NCBI GenBank assembly: GCA_009733775.1
Contig: WOGZ01000133.1
Location: 22,412-86,411, forward strand
Length of the DNA stretch: 64,000 nt
DNA from: Alectoria sarmentosa
Taxonomy: Eukaryota > Ascomycota > Lecanoromycetes > Lecanorales > Parmeliaceae
Reading direction: 5' to 3'
Shown here: piece after piece, positions 11,151-22,165 of the stretch
Layout: each line of letters starts with the position of its first letter
How positions within the stretch are numbered: the first letter of the stretch is position 1
Program-made: the position numbers and the translations under genes
Notes under the pieces: generated by a model
What the model was told of the DNA's origin: nothing
Database searches by the model: none
The model's input: only the letters and a program-made list of their open reading frames with translations

Positions 11151-11594
11151 ATGGCAAACACATCGCACACGACCCAACTAATCATGGTCATTATGTCGCT
11201 CAAGCGTAATCTGAAGAGTCATGGTAGCGTGTCTGCTGGTACATCTCAAACTCAGCACCCCGCCGTTGGTCTTACAAACATCGAACGTCTTTTCTTTATC
11301 ACACAGGAACCCGGCCAAGGGTACTTCTGCGACTGCTTGGTCAGCTCAGTCGCGCCCAACTTTCCCGGCGGCTGCCAGCTGACACTCAGCTTTCCCAATG
11401 GCTACTCGGGCTGGGGATCAACTCATATGTGTTTCCGGAACGTAGTGGGGCCTTTCAACCCGTGTTGCTGCTGGGATAAGGCCCAAGAAACTGACGGACT
11501 GCTTGGAACCGTGGTACTGCAGCATGGCATGAAAGAAACAATCTTGGACTCGTTCGTCTATCAGGGTTCTGCGAGCTTCAGAATGTTCATGTAG
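11151..11594 (+). CDS. small protein resembling a But2 C-terminal domain
   Basis: An uninterrupted 147-aa frame from an ATG at 11151. The second half looks like the But2 (Uba3-binding protein) C-terminal fold found in many secreted or wall-linked fungal proteins: GGCQLTLSFPNGYSG, later GLLGTVVL and a final SFVYQGSASFRMFM, which match the family's CQLxFxFPxGY, LFGTxT and C-terminal FRL strands. Seven cysteines are present, including a CCC cluster. There is no signal peptide at this start, so an upstream exon may be missing, or the ORF may be a decayed copy. The domain call is by pattern only. Confidence 0.4.
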   Translation: MANTSHTTQLIMVIMSLKRNLKSHGSVSAGTSQTQHPAVGLTNIERLFFITQEPGQGYFCDCLVSSVAPNFPGGCQLTLSFPNGYSGWGSTHMCFRNVVGPFNPCCCWDKAQETDGLLGTVVLQHGMKETILDSFVYQGSASFRMFM

Positions 11595-12099
11595 GGCTGG
11601 TGGGGCTGGAAACTGTTGTTTCAAACAAACCTTGTCAGAGGGTCTGATTCTGATTTCTGGCTGTTGAGACGTTTGCTTGCACAATATAGCCTCGACCACG
11701 CTCGAATAACGACTTTTTCGCGAACACCTAAATTTTAATGGCAAAACATAGGTATTCGTTTCGTTTCTTGGTTCATGATCTCTGGTTGTTGCGGTGCAAG
11801 CAAGGAGAGCTGCTGCGGGGTTGTCAAAATCCCCACTTCTACAACGACCATCTACTCGTAGCAACCACAAGTAGTCAAGACATCAATCAGAATAGGTGGC
11901 CGTCTTAAGGAGTAGCTCCTTTCAATTCTCCACAAGCTACAGGTATAAATCCAAGTACATCAGCTATCTGTATACAAAAAAATCAGCTCGCAGAGTCTTG
12001 GTAGAATAACAATAGCCTAGCTACTAAAAGAGTCTTGTCTTTCGGAATTCATACCTACCTGCGAAACTCGGGGTTCCCTGGCAGCGCGCTTAGAATACC
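11595..12099. other. intergenic region upstream of pyroglutamyl peptidase
   Basis: About 0.5 kb with no supported gene; presumed promoter of the pyroglutamyl peptidase gene. Confidence 0.4.
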
Positions 12100-13092
12100 A
12101 TGGGCTCCCTGGCGCCTGCCGTCAAGGCTAATAGTAGCAAAGAGGAGATCAATGTCCTGGTAACAGGCTTCGGTGTGCGCTGTCCATCGAAGAAGAACCA
12201 AAATTAATGGAGCTTGGCTAACCTGCCTACCTCAGCCCTTTGGCGAGAACACCACCAACCCAGCCTACCAAGTAGCAAAGAGCTTACCCGATAGACGAGA
12301 CATACCCGGCCTACCCCCGATCATCCTTCACTGCCATCCCAAGCCGATCACTGTCAGTTACGCGCATGTCCGAGAGATCATCCCAGAGCTCCTCTTCCCC
12401 CAGGATGGCTTGGAGCCCAACTTTGACATCGTGCTCAACATCGGTTTAGCGCCAGGCCGACATTTCTATACGATGGAAACCCTAGCCCATAGGGACGGTT
12501 ACAACAAGAAAGACGTGGACGGCAACACCTTGGAGGGAGACACGTTTTGGCAGATAGAATATAAAGCCCCAGAGACACTATTTTCCAGTTTCGATACTAA
12601 AGACGTATGGAGACGGTGGAAATCGGGCCTCATGAAGGAAGATCTTCGACCTTCCAATAATGCTGGGCATTACCTTTGCGACTTTACGTATTATGCCTGT
12701 TTGCTTGAATATGTAAGGCATATTTCTGAGTTATTGCTCTTGAATCCGTGCTGCTTTACTGAGTTGCAAGACCTGTCTCAAGAGTGAAACGTTCTTTTTA
12801 GCTGATGCTTACCCTCAAAACATCCTCACGACTCCTTTCTGTGCCTAATCAAGGAAATACTGACTCCGAAATCTGCCAGTGGCGGAGGGAGCCCAAGGGA
12901 CGGCGACCGTGTATGTTTCTGCACGTTCCAAATGGGCTGGAAGAGGAGGATATTAGAAGAGGCAGAGAGGCGGCTTTGGGACTGATTGTTGCACTTGTGG
13001 CGAGCGAGACGGCAGGACACAGGAGCCCGAGAGTCGAAGATATTATGGAAGAAGAGGAATGGGACCGTGCTGCTGACGATGAATGTAGTTAG
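12100..13092 (+). CDS. pyroglutamyl peptidase type I (C15 cysteine peptidase)
   Basis: Model: join(12100..12174, 12236..12712, 12880..13092), 254 aa. Exon 1 ends VLVTGFG and exon 2 begins PFGENTTNP across a 61-nt intron (GTGCGC to CTCAG, branch CTAAC), restoring the hallmark GFGPFG substrate loop. Exon 2 ends CLLEY; a 167-nt intron with CTGAC near its end joins WRREPKGRR. Catalytic residues of the C15 family can be placed: Glu in METLAHRDGY, Cys in GHYLCDFTYY and His in MFLHVPNG. The enzyme removes N-terminal pyroglutamate from peptides in the cytosol (family knowledge). The C terminus is an acidic tail. If the second intron used the TTTTAG site at about 12800 the protein would gain an insertion that the family does not have. 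Confidence 0.88.
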
Positions 13093-14944
13093 AAGCTGAC
13101 TTCTAGGAGGAATATTTACCAGACATAGAGCAGCATCATTGCCTTTCGTTCCATCCGTTTTGTAGAGGCAGAAAAGAAGGTTCGCAGTGCTTGAAAAAAG
13201 GTTTGCGTGCGACGGCCATGTGGTCTATCCGAACAGCTTGATCCATCCAAAGAATTGTACGAAGTAGTCACATGGCACCATCGAACATTGTCCAACGCTC
13301 GTAAGTGTGAAGCTCCAAATCTCCTTGGGATGCCACCAGCAAAGTAGTGGGCTGAATAGCTGTTAAACAAACGAATGATAGGGCTTGCAAAGTATGGCTC
13401 GTCTTGTAAGTCTTTGGTAGGAAGGTCATAGCGCGGGTCAATGCTATTTCACTACACCGGCCTGAAATCTAGGGCAACCTCTCACAGGCAGATGTTTAAG
13501 CACATGACTGTAAGATATTGGGCCAGAAGGTCTTCTCGGTAGTCGGAAAGGCGCGTCTAAGGCGCGTCCGCGTCGGTTTCGTGTCAAGAACCGCAAATCT
13601 TCCTGCAAGCTAAAACCAGGTGGTGCCCACGCCTGCAAAAGCCAAAGCCAAAGCCAAAGCCAAAGCGAGAGCGAGAGCGAGAGCGTTTCGCCTGCAGTAT
13701 CTCGCCTGCAGTATGGAGGTAGCTGTTGGTCGTTGAAAACCTGGGGTGACACCGGATGATTGCTTCTGCAGGGCAAGTCGATTTCCAATTGGATTTCCGA
13801 CAGACGCTGAGATGAACATTGAACGATTTGCGCAAAGAAAAGGGGTCAATTGTCGCAACCCAGCGAAATTGCTTCCGTGCCTGCAGCTGTCCTTTGGTAG
13901 AATTATAAACAGAGATCTGGGCTGTAGAGTAGAGAAAGAACTTTTGGTTTGGTCTGGTACTGTAGGTACTTTACCCTAGTTTTCAAATGTACTGTAGATG
14001 GGTAAGCGTGGTAAGGTAGGTAGGTTTGCAGAGCGGGATGCAACCGAACTTTTACTCTGGTGACCTAAGGCCTACTTACTCTGACGCGTAGGGAGCTAGG
14101 CTGCTAGCTTCCTGGACGCGCTAATTCCAACACACTTAACAAGTTGACATCTTGAGACTGCCCTCCTCAGTCCTCGAGTCCTCTAGTCCTCACCCTTTCT
14201 TATCCTTTCCCACCATCGATTGGCCTCAAGCAGGTCATCATCAACGCCTTCTGCAAACCCTCATCGTCCATGCAGTAGCCTCAAATACGCTACACCACTT
14301 CGCTCACCCTCGCTGCTTATCCTACCGACCTATATATCAACCTCCCAGTCCCACAGCCTAAGCTCTAGAATCCTTGCACTCCCATCCGAACAACTTGCTC
14401 CGCAACAATGCTCGCAATCTAAGTGATCGAGTGCCCAAATCCAACACAATCAATCTGCAAGGAGGTTACGCTCCGTCTGCCATACAAGACACTCGATGAG
14501 TTCAAGAGCTGAGACCGGCCACTATATTTGCTCCGAGACCACTCAGCAGATTTAGCAGATACATGAGCACGCATTCTCGGTCGATCCGTCACATAAATTA
14601 ACATTTCACCTACACCATCAGCACGCCGCCTGAGGTCGCATTTTTGCACTCGGCAAGCCCGAGACCTGCCCAATATTTCAATCGTTGCAAGACCACAATA
14701 TTTGTGTTGCATAATTAGCAAGGCTGTCCTCCAATCATTGGCGATAATGAAAACCTATTGCTTGGATTAGCTTACCACAAGGCTCGTCTGCTTTTCCACT
14801 GCTCTGGGTCCAAGTCTACGACAAGCCATACCGGCTTTTGCTAGTAAGACACCCGCTTCAGGGTTTTTTCATTTGCTTGAATAGGCTCTCACACTTTTTT
14901 CGGAACTACGCTTCAGCCACCTTGCTCCATCGACTATTTTCACC
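13093..14944. other. intergenic region, 1.85 kb
   Basis: No supported gene. It contains a hexamer microsatellite (13636-13686, listed separately) and, from about 14150 to the next ATG, CT-rich DNA typical of a long fungal promoter and 5' UTR for the downstream gene. Confidence 0.4.
13636..13686. repeat. hexanucleotide microsatellite
   Basis: Four to five AAAGCC units run directly into three to four GAGAGC units, followed by two copies of a CGCCTGCAGTAT segment at about 13689-13715. The complementary strand reads as alternating LW or LS codons, which explains the spurious ORFs over it. Confidence 0.85.
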
Positions 14945-16966
14945 ATGCCGCGAACACGCCCACAGCTGTCCATCACCCTCCCTCGCAACTTTACCTTTCA
15001 TTACACAGAGGGCGAAGACCCCAAGACCCCAGATCGAGAGATACCAATACCCGTGCCTCAGTCTCCTCGACCAAGCAATGCCTATCGCTTTAAACGGCGG
15101 TCTCGCCCTGGTGTAAATTCGACCTTCCAGGATAACAAGGATTCCAATAGCTCCAGCGATATCCCAATTCCAACGATCGAGACGCCTATAGTGGTGGAGC
15201 CGACAAGGCCGGTAGTGCAGCAACGAGCCACTGAGCCAGCAGAGGGTCACCTTGCGCCATTCGCAACTCGACCATTCATGACTTTGCCACGCACTCCTGT
15301 ACTACAGCAGCGTCGTCTGGCTTTGGCAGATGGCTGGAATGCCTCAAATCAACAGGATATAGGCAATAGCATTACTCGTCCCATGTCTACATGCTCCTTG
15401 CTCTCAGACTCCTCGGATGATTCAAATGGCAGTCTAACATCGTATCCTGCTGGAGACGGCAGTTGCACGAGCCCGGAAAGCGATGCGCCGGACCCATTCA
15501 AATTTGCTTCCATCAGAAAAAACAAAGCCAAGGAATGGGCAACCCTTGCGAGGAACGACGAATATATTCAACGTGGTCTGTCGACTAAACAAGTCCGAGT
15601 GAATTGGACGCGAGAAATGGACAAGCATTTGTGGTCGATTTACCACATTTACCTCCAAGATCCCACAGTAACGCCATTCAAGATGCTGCCCGGTACCGCT
15701 CCGCCTCTTGGAGTATGTCATCGCATAGCCAGAGAAGCAAAAAGAAGTTGGCGTGGCGCGAAGACGAGCCTACGAAATCCCTCCACAATGATTACTTCCC
15801 CCAATGTGAATGACCGCGTCAAGACCTCAGCGCCCTTTGCTCGCAGGCCTGATTCTCCGGACACCATCAGAGCAGATAGGAGCGGTAGCAACACCCCAAC
15901 GGGGTTGGACACTGCCAAACCGCCGTTGTGGCCAAAGTCGAGTTCTTCGACAAGACGACGACTGCGTCACCTATGCAAATCCAAACCTACCATCGCACCT
16001 CACTATCAGCGTCTTCTTCAAAGTCGAAGTCCGTCACCTTTCTCATCTAGCTCGCGCACTCAATCTCGTTCTCAGTCTCGGTTGTCCGAGGTTTCGAACT
16101 TTTTGGAAAAGCAGACATCATCCTTCAACACACGTGATATTCAGCTATCCTTGACCACCAGCACGGCCGCTTCTATGCAACCACACGGTCCGCTTGCCCA
16201 ATTAGGTTCCGATAGTGCGACTAGTTCACAGCCCCAGCAAGAGTGGTTCAACGAGCCTCCAGTACCGTGGGCATCACCTACTGCAATACCGTCAGATGTG
16301 ATAGACGTTGATGTCGGCGGAAAGGAAGAACCAATACTTGCTCCACCGCCACTCGGCTCTCCGTTCGGCTACCACACCTGGGGTCCGAGTCGATCTCGTC
16401 AACGCATTCGTCCCAGCACTTCAAGGATCCAGTCGAGTGATGCGTCCACCCTCGGGCCATCCCTCAGATCCCCGGTCCGGTTCTCTGACACTTTTCCCTA
16501 TCCAGGCGCAGGCGTTCAAAAAAGACGTGCTCGTTATCCACTGGAGGACGAGTTGAGCCCTGGAGGTAGCAGCATGCAGCAAAGTCTTCTCGATAACCTA
16601 TTTGGAAGCCCTGCAGAAGGCCGTCATCGCCGTGTTAGAAGTCGTGGTTTCAGTCTCGGCGACGTCAACACCTTCAACCCTCTCGAAAGCCTCTTTACTC
16701 CACCACACTCACGAGATGGCATGGCTGGCGCTTCAGATGGTATTCCAGAAGGGCCAAGTTCTGGTCCCGCTGAGCCACGGACTCCAATTCGAACAATACG
16801 GCGCTTGGGATCGCCCTTCCATCTTGTTCCTGCGACTCCGTCTCGCGGGCCATCACGACACTTGGCGACAATGAGCCTTGGGGGACACGAACGTTTTACG
16901 TCTATCGGCGAAACGTTGGGACAAGCAAACGATGAGACAGAATTCACATCCCGATTGCGTAGATAA
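14945..16966 (+). CDS. conserved fungal protein with a SANT/Myb-like segment, function unknown
   Basis: A single uninterrupted 673-aa frame starting in a good context (CACCATGCC). Most of it is disordered and Ser/Pro/Arg-rich. One ordered block stands out at about residues 218-275: NWTREMDKHLWSIYHIYLQD, then TPFKMLPGTAPP and GVCHRIAREAKRSWRG. The spacing of tryptophans and basic helix residues resembles a SANT/Myb helix pair, which would suggest nucleic-acid or chromatin binding, but this is inference. The C-terminal half has repeated Ser-Arg pairs (SRTQSRSQSR) and many SP/TP sites, so phosphorylation is likely. I do not recognise a named family. Confidence 0.6.
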   Translation: MPRTRPQLSITLPRNFTFHYTEGEDPKTPDREIPIPVPQSPRPSNAYRFKRRSRPGVNSTFQDNKDSNSSSDIPIPTIETPIVVEPTRPVVQQRATEPAEGHLAPFATRPFMTLPRTPVLQQRRLALADGWNASNQQDIGNSITRPMSTCSLLSDSSDDSNGSLTSYPAGDGSCTSPESDAPDPFKFASIRKNKAKEWATLARNDEYIQRGLSTKQVRVNWTREMDKHLWSIYHIYLQDPTVTPFKMLPGTAPPLGVCHRIAREAKRSWRGAKTSLRNPSTMITSPNVNDRVKTSAPFARRPDSPDTIRADRSGSNTPTGLDTAKPPLWPKSSSSTRRRLRHLCKSKPTIAPHYQRLLQSRSPSPFSSSSRTQSRSQSRLSEVSNFLEKQTSSFNTRDIQLSLTTSTAASMQPHGPLAQLGSDSATSSQPQQEWFNEPPVPWASPTAIPSDVIDVDVGGKEEPILAPPPLGSPFGYHTWGPSRSRQRIRPSTSRIQSSDASTLGPSLRSPVRFSDTFPYPGAGVQKRRARYPLEDELSPGGSSMQQSLLDNLFGSPAEGRHRRVRSRGFSLGDVNTFNPLESLFTPPHSRDGMAGASDGIPEGPSSGPAEPRTPIRTIRRLGSPFHLVPATPSRGPSRHLATMSLGGHERFTSIGETLGQANDETEFTSRLRR

Positions 16967-17430
16967 GAAAAACATGTAATGGCTTCATGATGGGCACCTC
17001 ACTGACGCTTCGACTTCCTACGCTTACATTCCAAGCATTTACATTACGATTCCTACGATTACGATTCAGTCTTCTTCTCTTCGAAATAACCTAAATTCTG
17101 CGGATCCGCTGTAATGGACATATTCGCAAGCACTACGGATACAGATGACGGACGGATCTTACCTGTTGAACATTGGTTAGATGACGGGATGACGATGGTT
17201 ATATCATGATGAAGTCGAGCAAATTGATGATCAAGGAGACCGTCTTGTATTCACCTGAGGATACTGGATGTATATCATGGCAGCACAAGAGGGGCAATGC
17301 AGATATGTAAGATACGTATCTGGAATGAAACGAAGCGGCTTGCATTCTCAAATCGAGGAACTCGAGTCGATGCTTTATTTCCAAAACTCCTTGCAAGGAT
17401 CCAAGGCAATGCAATCGTGTAAAATTCCTT
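16967..17430. other. convergent intergenic region
   Basis: The 3' flanks of the SANT-like gene and BUB1 meet here. A short TACGATT-type triplication lies near 17045-17070. No other gene seen. Confidence 0.4.
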
Positions 17431-20400
17431 TCATCTCGCTTTCCGCTCCCTAATTCTTTCTTCGATCCTCCTCAAGCCAGCCTTCAACCCTCCATTCCTT
17501 CTCCCACCTTCCCCACCCAACCACTCCTCCATGCCTTGCCTGCACTGCTTCAATCCCTCGGTACAAGGCATCTTGCCTCCCACTTCCCCCTCCACGTTCA
17601 CAGCCGGGTTCAGCAAGATGTCAAATAAAGATGTCCAAAGCTCCGTCTGCCAATACCGCTTCAGACCCTCTCTCAATTTGTATTTCTTCTTCTGCCCAAT
17701 GCCGCCTGCTTGTTCGCCATTCGCGCCTTTATCGTCCACGGCCACATCTTCGATATACTTCCCGAACAGTAGACTGTGGATGACACCAGCAATGCCCCAG
17801 TAGTCAACTTGGTACGTCCAGGGCCGCGTTTCGCGCATCTCGACGCAATCTTGCTTGCCCGTTTTCCAATCCGCGACAAACTGCACATCTTCCTTGAAAG
17901 CGCGCATGTCGATGCCTCTACCGAAGTCTATCAAACAGAGGCCTTTTGAAGCCCAACCTGCGCTACCGTCAGGCTGGTAAGTGGCGTCCCAGTCTTCCTT
18001 CTCTTCGGGTTTCGACAGACGGACGAGGCAATTGTCGGCTTTGAGGTCGCCGTGCAGGATCCCCACGCTGTGCATAGCTTCCACTGTGCGCAGGAGTTCG
18101 ACTGTGAAGAACATGGCGACGCTTTCGTCGAGCGTCCCATTCGTTGAGTTTGAGGGGTCTGATTTGGCCAGGTTGACGAAGTCGAGAAGGGTTCCTTGGT
18201 CGAGATAGGTTTCGAGGAGGTAGCCTTCGTCAGCGAAGAGGTGTAATGAATGTGGTTTGAGAAGAGAGGGCGAAGCGCGATGGGGAGAAGGAAGGCGGCT
18301 TTGGAGGAGAGACATTATGTAGAATTCCCAGGATGTGGGAGGGTGCTCGCATTTTATTGCAACGAGGCTGTTAGATTCGGGATCGGAGTTACACTCTTCT
18401 TCGGCGAGGTAGACGGGCGCGAATGCGCCTTTGCCCAACTCGCGCTTCACTGTGTATGTCCTGGTTGAGGCTTGGGGAAAGCGAAGGTTTGGGGGCATGG
18501 AGATGGACGTGGTAGTCTTATCAGAGCCGCTCTTGGCTTTCGTGAGGGCTTTGATGAATTTGCGAATTTCTGATGCTTTATTGCAGGTCAGAGGTCTGTA
18601 ATCATAGTATCCCAAGTAAGATGACAGTGGTGGTTGGACCCTGTCAAGTATGCTTTTGCGAATGGAGTCATCGACAGGGTTACATTGGGCATCTTTGATT
18701 ATTGGTCCTTTGGTATCCTTTGCAGAGTCCAAGGCAGTCTTTGATTTAGCAATCCTCAATCTGGGAACGCGTGGAGGCGGGGCTTCGTTCACGATCTCTT
18801 GAAAAGGACTGCTGAGGAGCTCCTTGTCAATTTGGGGTGTTGCGTGGCCTTGGTTCTGGTGCCTTGAAGGAGTCTTGGAATTGAAGTAGTCTTTTTCTTC
18901 TCGTATCGTCAGGGCACCCATTGATGACTCGGTCTTTTCAACGATCGGCGTCATGAATGGGAGTCGATTTTGAGAGACCTGGGACGGATCTCTATATGGT
19001 CGGGTAGGTGGCTCGTAATCCTCTGGTGGTATGGGAACATATTTTGGTCGGATTGAGTCATTTTCAGGCTCAGGGGGAATCGGCGTTGTAAGATCTGTAT
19101 TTCCCTCTTTCTCGTCACCAATTAGGGGAGCGTCTTCGAGCACTACGAACCCGTCCGTGTCTGCTCCATTTGTGGCGTCTTCCTCTTCAGGTTCGTATAT
19201 CCCCACATTCGGAACGTGCTTGCTTGCAGTGAAGTCAGACCACGGACTTACACTTGCGGCAGCACCATTAGTCTCGTCGAGAGCGGCCAGACTCTTAACA
19301 TCTGGCTCGGTATCCCCGAACTCGCTGGTACCAGAGATTCTTCCAGTCCCTGTGCTCTCTCCTGCGCTAGTGTAGTCGTCATCGTCGTAATCGCTTTCAC
19401 CGGCACTATCATCTGGACCCGCCATTGGATCTACATTCCTGAGGGGCTGATTGAAGATGTCTAAGATGTCTTCGGTGGCTGCTTTAGTATGGAGAGTCAT
19501 GGTAGCTTCTGCGGATTTCTTGCGTCTCAGCTTTGGTCCGGTAGGCGATTCGAGGTTTGTCATGACTGCAAAAAGTAAGTTCCTTATTCCGAATTCTGGG
19601 ACTGTTCAATCATACTGGTCTGTGTCTCTCCCTTTACCTCCCTAATCTTTGTCTTCTTCGGCCGTCCAGCTCGACCTTCTCGTCCTATGTCGACGGCGAT
19701 TGTAGTCTCGAGCGGCGTGTTGGAGGTGCTTTGTGTGTCTGGCTTGGGTTGAGGATGAAACTCACCCGCTTCTTCAGTTGGGGCGATCGGAAGGACTGGG
19801 TCTTCCAGTTGGTCAGTCTGAGACGTTTCTGCTATCCTCTGCTTGCTTTCAGCTGCCCAATCACGATTCAGCCATCCTCTCGACTTAGCTCTCAACTCTT
19901 CAAAGCTCATCTCTTCGTTAGAATCAGTATCATTAGGGTATACTGATTCTAAATTCACGAAGACACGTTCGATCTTGCCCGTACGAGCATTTGTGACCTG
20001 TTGCTGATCTGCATATCTCGACGTTTGTGATTCATTGGTGTTCGTTACTTGTGAGCTCCACTAAATAACAGATAACGCCAGATTGCCAGCCATTAGTCCT
20101 ATGGTCGTAAACATGTGTGTAGAGACATCTCACAAGCGGACATACCTCGTCTTTGAAAATCGCCATCTTCGGTACTCCACCTGTTTTCTTGCCTGCTTTC
20201 AGAGTCTCTCCTGTCCACGGCCTAGCTTCAATAACATTTTCTTTTTTACGATTTGATATCGTTCCAATGTTGTCCCACCCTTTTGCTGCCTCGCCAGTAG
20301 ACTTGGCCTCAGGTACCGATCCGTCAGCATCACTAAATATTGCCAGCTTTTGTCTTGCGCCTCGCGACGTTGATGAACCTCCAATGCCCGAGGGGAGTCG

Positions 20401-21129
20401 TGGAGCTTGAGGGTCTGACGATCGAGGTGTTGAAATCGCAAAAGGATCCATCTTGGCCACTAATGCAGGTCGTACCGTAGGTAGAGCTGGAGATGAAGGC
20501 TCGTCTCCATTGCGCACTCGAGATTCGAATCGGTGTTGAAACTCTCCATTTTTCCGTATCAAACGCTCTGCAGGCCTAGCTTCTCGCTCGATGCCAAGGT
20601 TGTATACCTCATCCGCTTGTGTCCATCTTCCGGCTCCTTCGAGCCATGCTGCAAATTCTTCGTAGAAAAGTGCAAGGCCTTCCCCAATGTTGTGCCTTGC
20701 AAGGTATGCGAAGGTCTCTCGAGGAGCATCGGAGAAGAAGCGAATGTAGTTCAGCCATAGTTTCAAATATCGGGGATCATTTTTGTAGTGTGTTGCTGAT
20801 TGGAAAGCTTTGGTAGCTCGCTCGAGAAGTGGCCGTAGTTGGGATTCTGGTGTTGCTTGAGCGGAGGGGTAGGCGCTCAAGGTCCATTTGACATATCGGT
20901 CATAGACATCCAAAGGGTCATCGGAATCGGCGATGGCGATCAGCTCCAACTCATACTCCTCTCGAATCGCATCGTTGAGATTCCTCGTGTCTCCTGGAGT
21001 AGGTCCTAATGGGCGCAAAGACGTGGGTGCGAATGTGGCAGCGAGCGCCTTTGCAGATCGGCCTCCAGGAAGCGATTGGATGTTTTCCTTGTGAGTTTCG
21101 ATAATGTCGAAATTAATGAGGTCCTCCAT
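17431..21129 (-). CDS. bub1: BUB1 spindle-checkpoint kinase (combined Mad3/BubR1-Bub1 form)
   Basis: Model: complement(join(17431..19565, 19616..20060, 20146..21129)), 1187 aa; all phases agree. The start MEDLINFDII precedes a KEN box at residues 14-16 and the Mad3/BUB1 TPR-like domain (about 60-190). A second KEN box lies near residue 296 in NRKKENVIEARPW. Exon 2 carries the GLEBS Bub3-binding motif with EEMSFEELRA. The C-terminal kinase has a glycine loop GKGAFAPVY (near 855), the lysine in VAIKCE, HGDLKADN (near 984) and DFGRGID (near 1023). Introns are 85 and 50 nt. The protein sits at unattached kinetochores and delays anaphase (family knowledge). Both KEN boxes plus a complete kinase indicate the unduplicated ancestral MadBub arrangement. 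Confidence 0.95.
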
Positions 21130-21654
21130 TATCAGCGTGCGGTACACTTGGGTGTAAGATACAAAACTATCAAATGCGAGACCGGAATTATGGATTGCAA
21201 GTCTTAACCGCTTGTGTTTGGTTTCCACGTGTTGGCCCAGTAACGCTGTAGCGGCATTCTCGAAGTCTACTTTACCTACATTTGCCTCGCTCCCTCGGTC
21301 GTTCCAACTGTCTCAATAATGGCGAGGAATTCTTGCTACCGCCCTTGAGGATTTCCAATTCATTACAAACAACACCATGGTTGTGAGACGGGTGACAAGA
21401 CTACAAAGTATAGGAAAATAAGCCCAAGAATCCGAGTGTCTGACAAACAAAACATGAGGGTAAAGTCATCACGATCTTTCGAATATGTAGTTATTCCTAT
21501 GCGCGAATGAAGTTGTCCATTTCCAATCGCATCATCGTGTTTGCACATGCCGCGTACTTGGTCTCTCCCCAAACCCTTCCGAGCTTTCTCTTCCAACTTC
21601 GTCAGTGTCATCAGAATATCTAAAATTTCTCATGTTTACCCTGAGCCTTCACTC
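21130..21654. other. intergenic region upstream of bub1
   Basis: About 0.5 kb between the BUB1 start codon and the 3' end of the BTB fragment. No gene seen. Confidence 0.4.
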
Positions 21655-22165
21655 TCAAAGGTAAAAATCCAAGCGGGCATGTGGATCCTCGACTGTACCT
21701 CCCTTAAACAATATTGTCGCTTTTGCAATATCGGCGAAGAATTTGGTCTCAGTCTCCAGCACTGAAACCCAGTCGTCTGCAAAGAAGTAGAGGGCCCCTG
21801 AGTTCGAATGAAACAGAAATTGGTCAAGAGCCCATTTGCGTAATTGTGACCCCAGGACGGACTTTTGGTAAGCGGTTGCTACAGTCGTTGCGGTAATGGA
21901 AATTTCATGGTAGTAGTCAACCAATTTGGTCATGGCACAATCCCGAAACGCAGTGTTCCCAATCTTATCCCCAAGGACCCAAGCCTCTAGCCAGGCGTCA
22001 ACGTCGTCTATCTTGATGTCTCCGATGTAGAGCCACTGGACCAACAGGCGAAATGCCATAGGATTATCTTCTGGCATAGTCATCGATCTCGAGCCTGACT
22101 CGGCGAATGTGGCGTTGAGAGCGGCATTGAAGAACTCCGAGTGGTGGGTGAGATGTCGACCAGCA
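21655..22165 (-). pseudogene. 5'-truncated BTB/POZ-domain gene fragment
   Basis: The complementary strand encodes the later part of a BTB protein: RHLTHHSEFFNAAL, then PEDNPMAFRLLVQWLYIGDI, an AWVLGDKIGN helix and a C-terminal tail ending at the TGA at 21655. The first in-frame ATG (22083) falls inside the BTB fold, an in-frame TGA lies just upstream of RHL, and the first BTB strand is absent. Upstream DNA is already used by the divergent BTB gene starting at 22153. It is therefore best read as a broken paralog of that neighbour; a hidden first exon cannot be excluded. Confidence 0.45.

Noticed and set aside
12805..12879. ATG-started ORF as the third exon of pyroglutamyl peptidase
   Set aside because: Splicing at 12880 gives the family spacing between LLEY and the FLHVP histidine; the earlier acceptor inserts unrelated residues.
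13444..13858. minus-strand ORFs rich in Leu/Trp or Ser/Arg
   Set aside because: The repeated residues come from the hexanucleotide microsatellite at 13636-13686.
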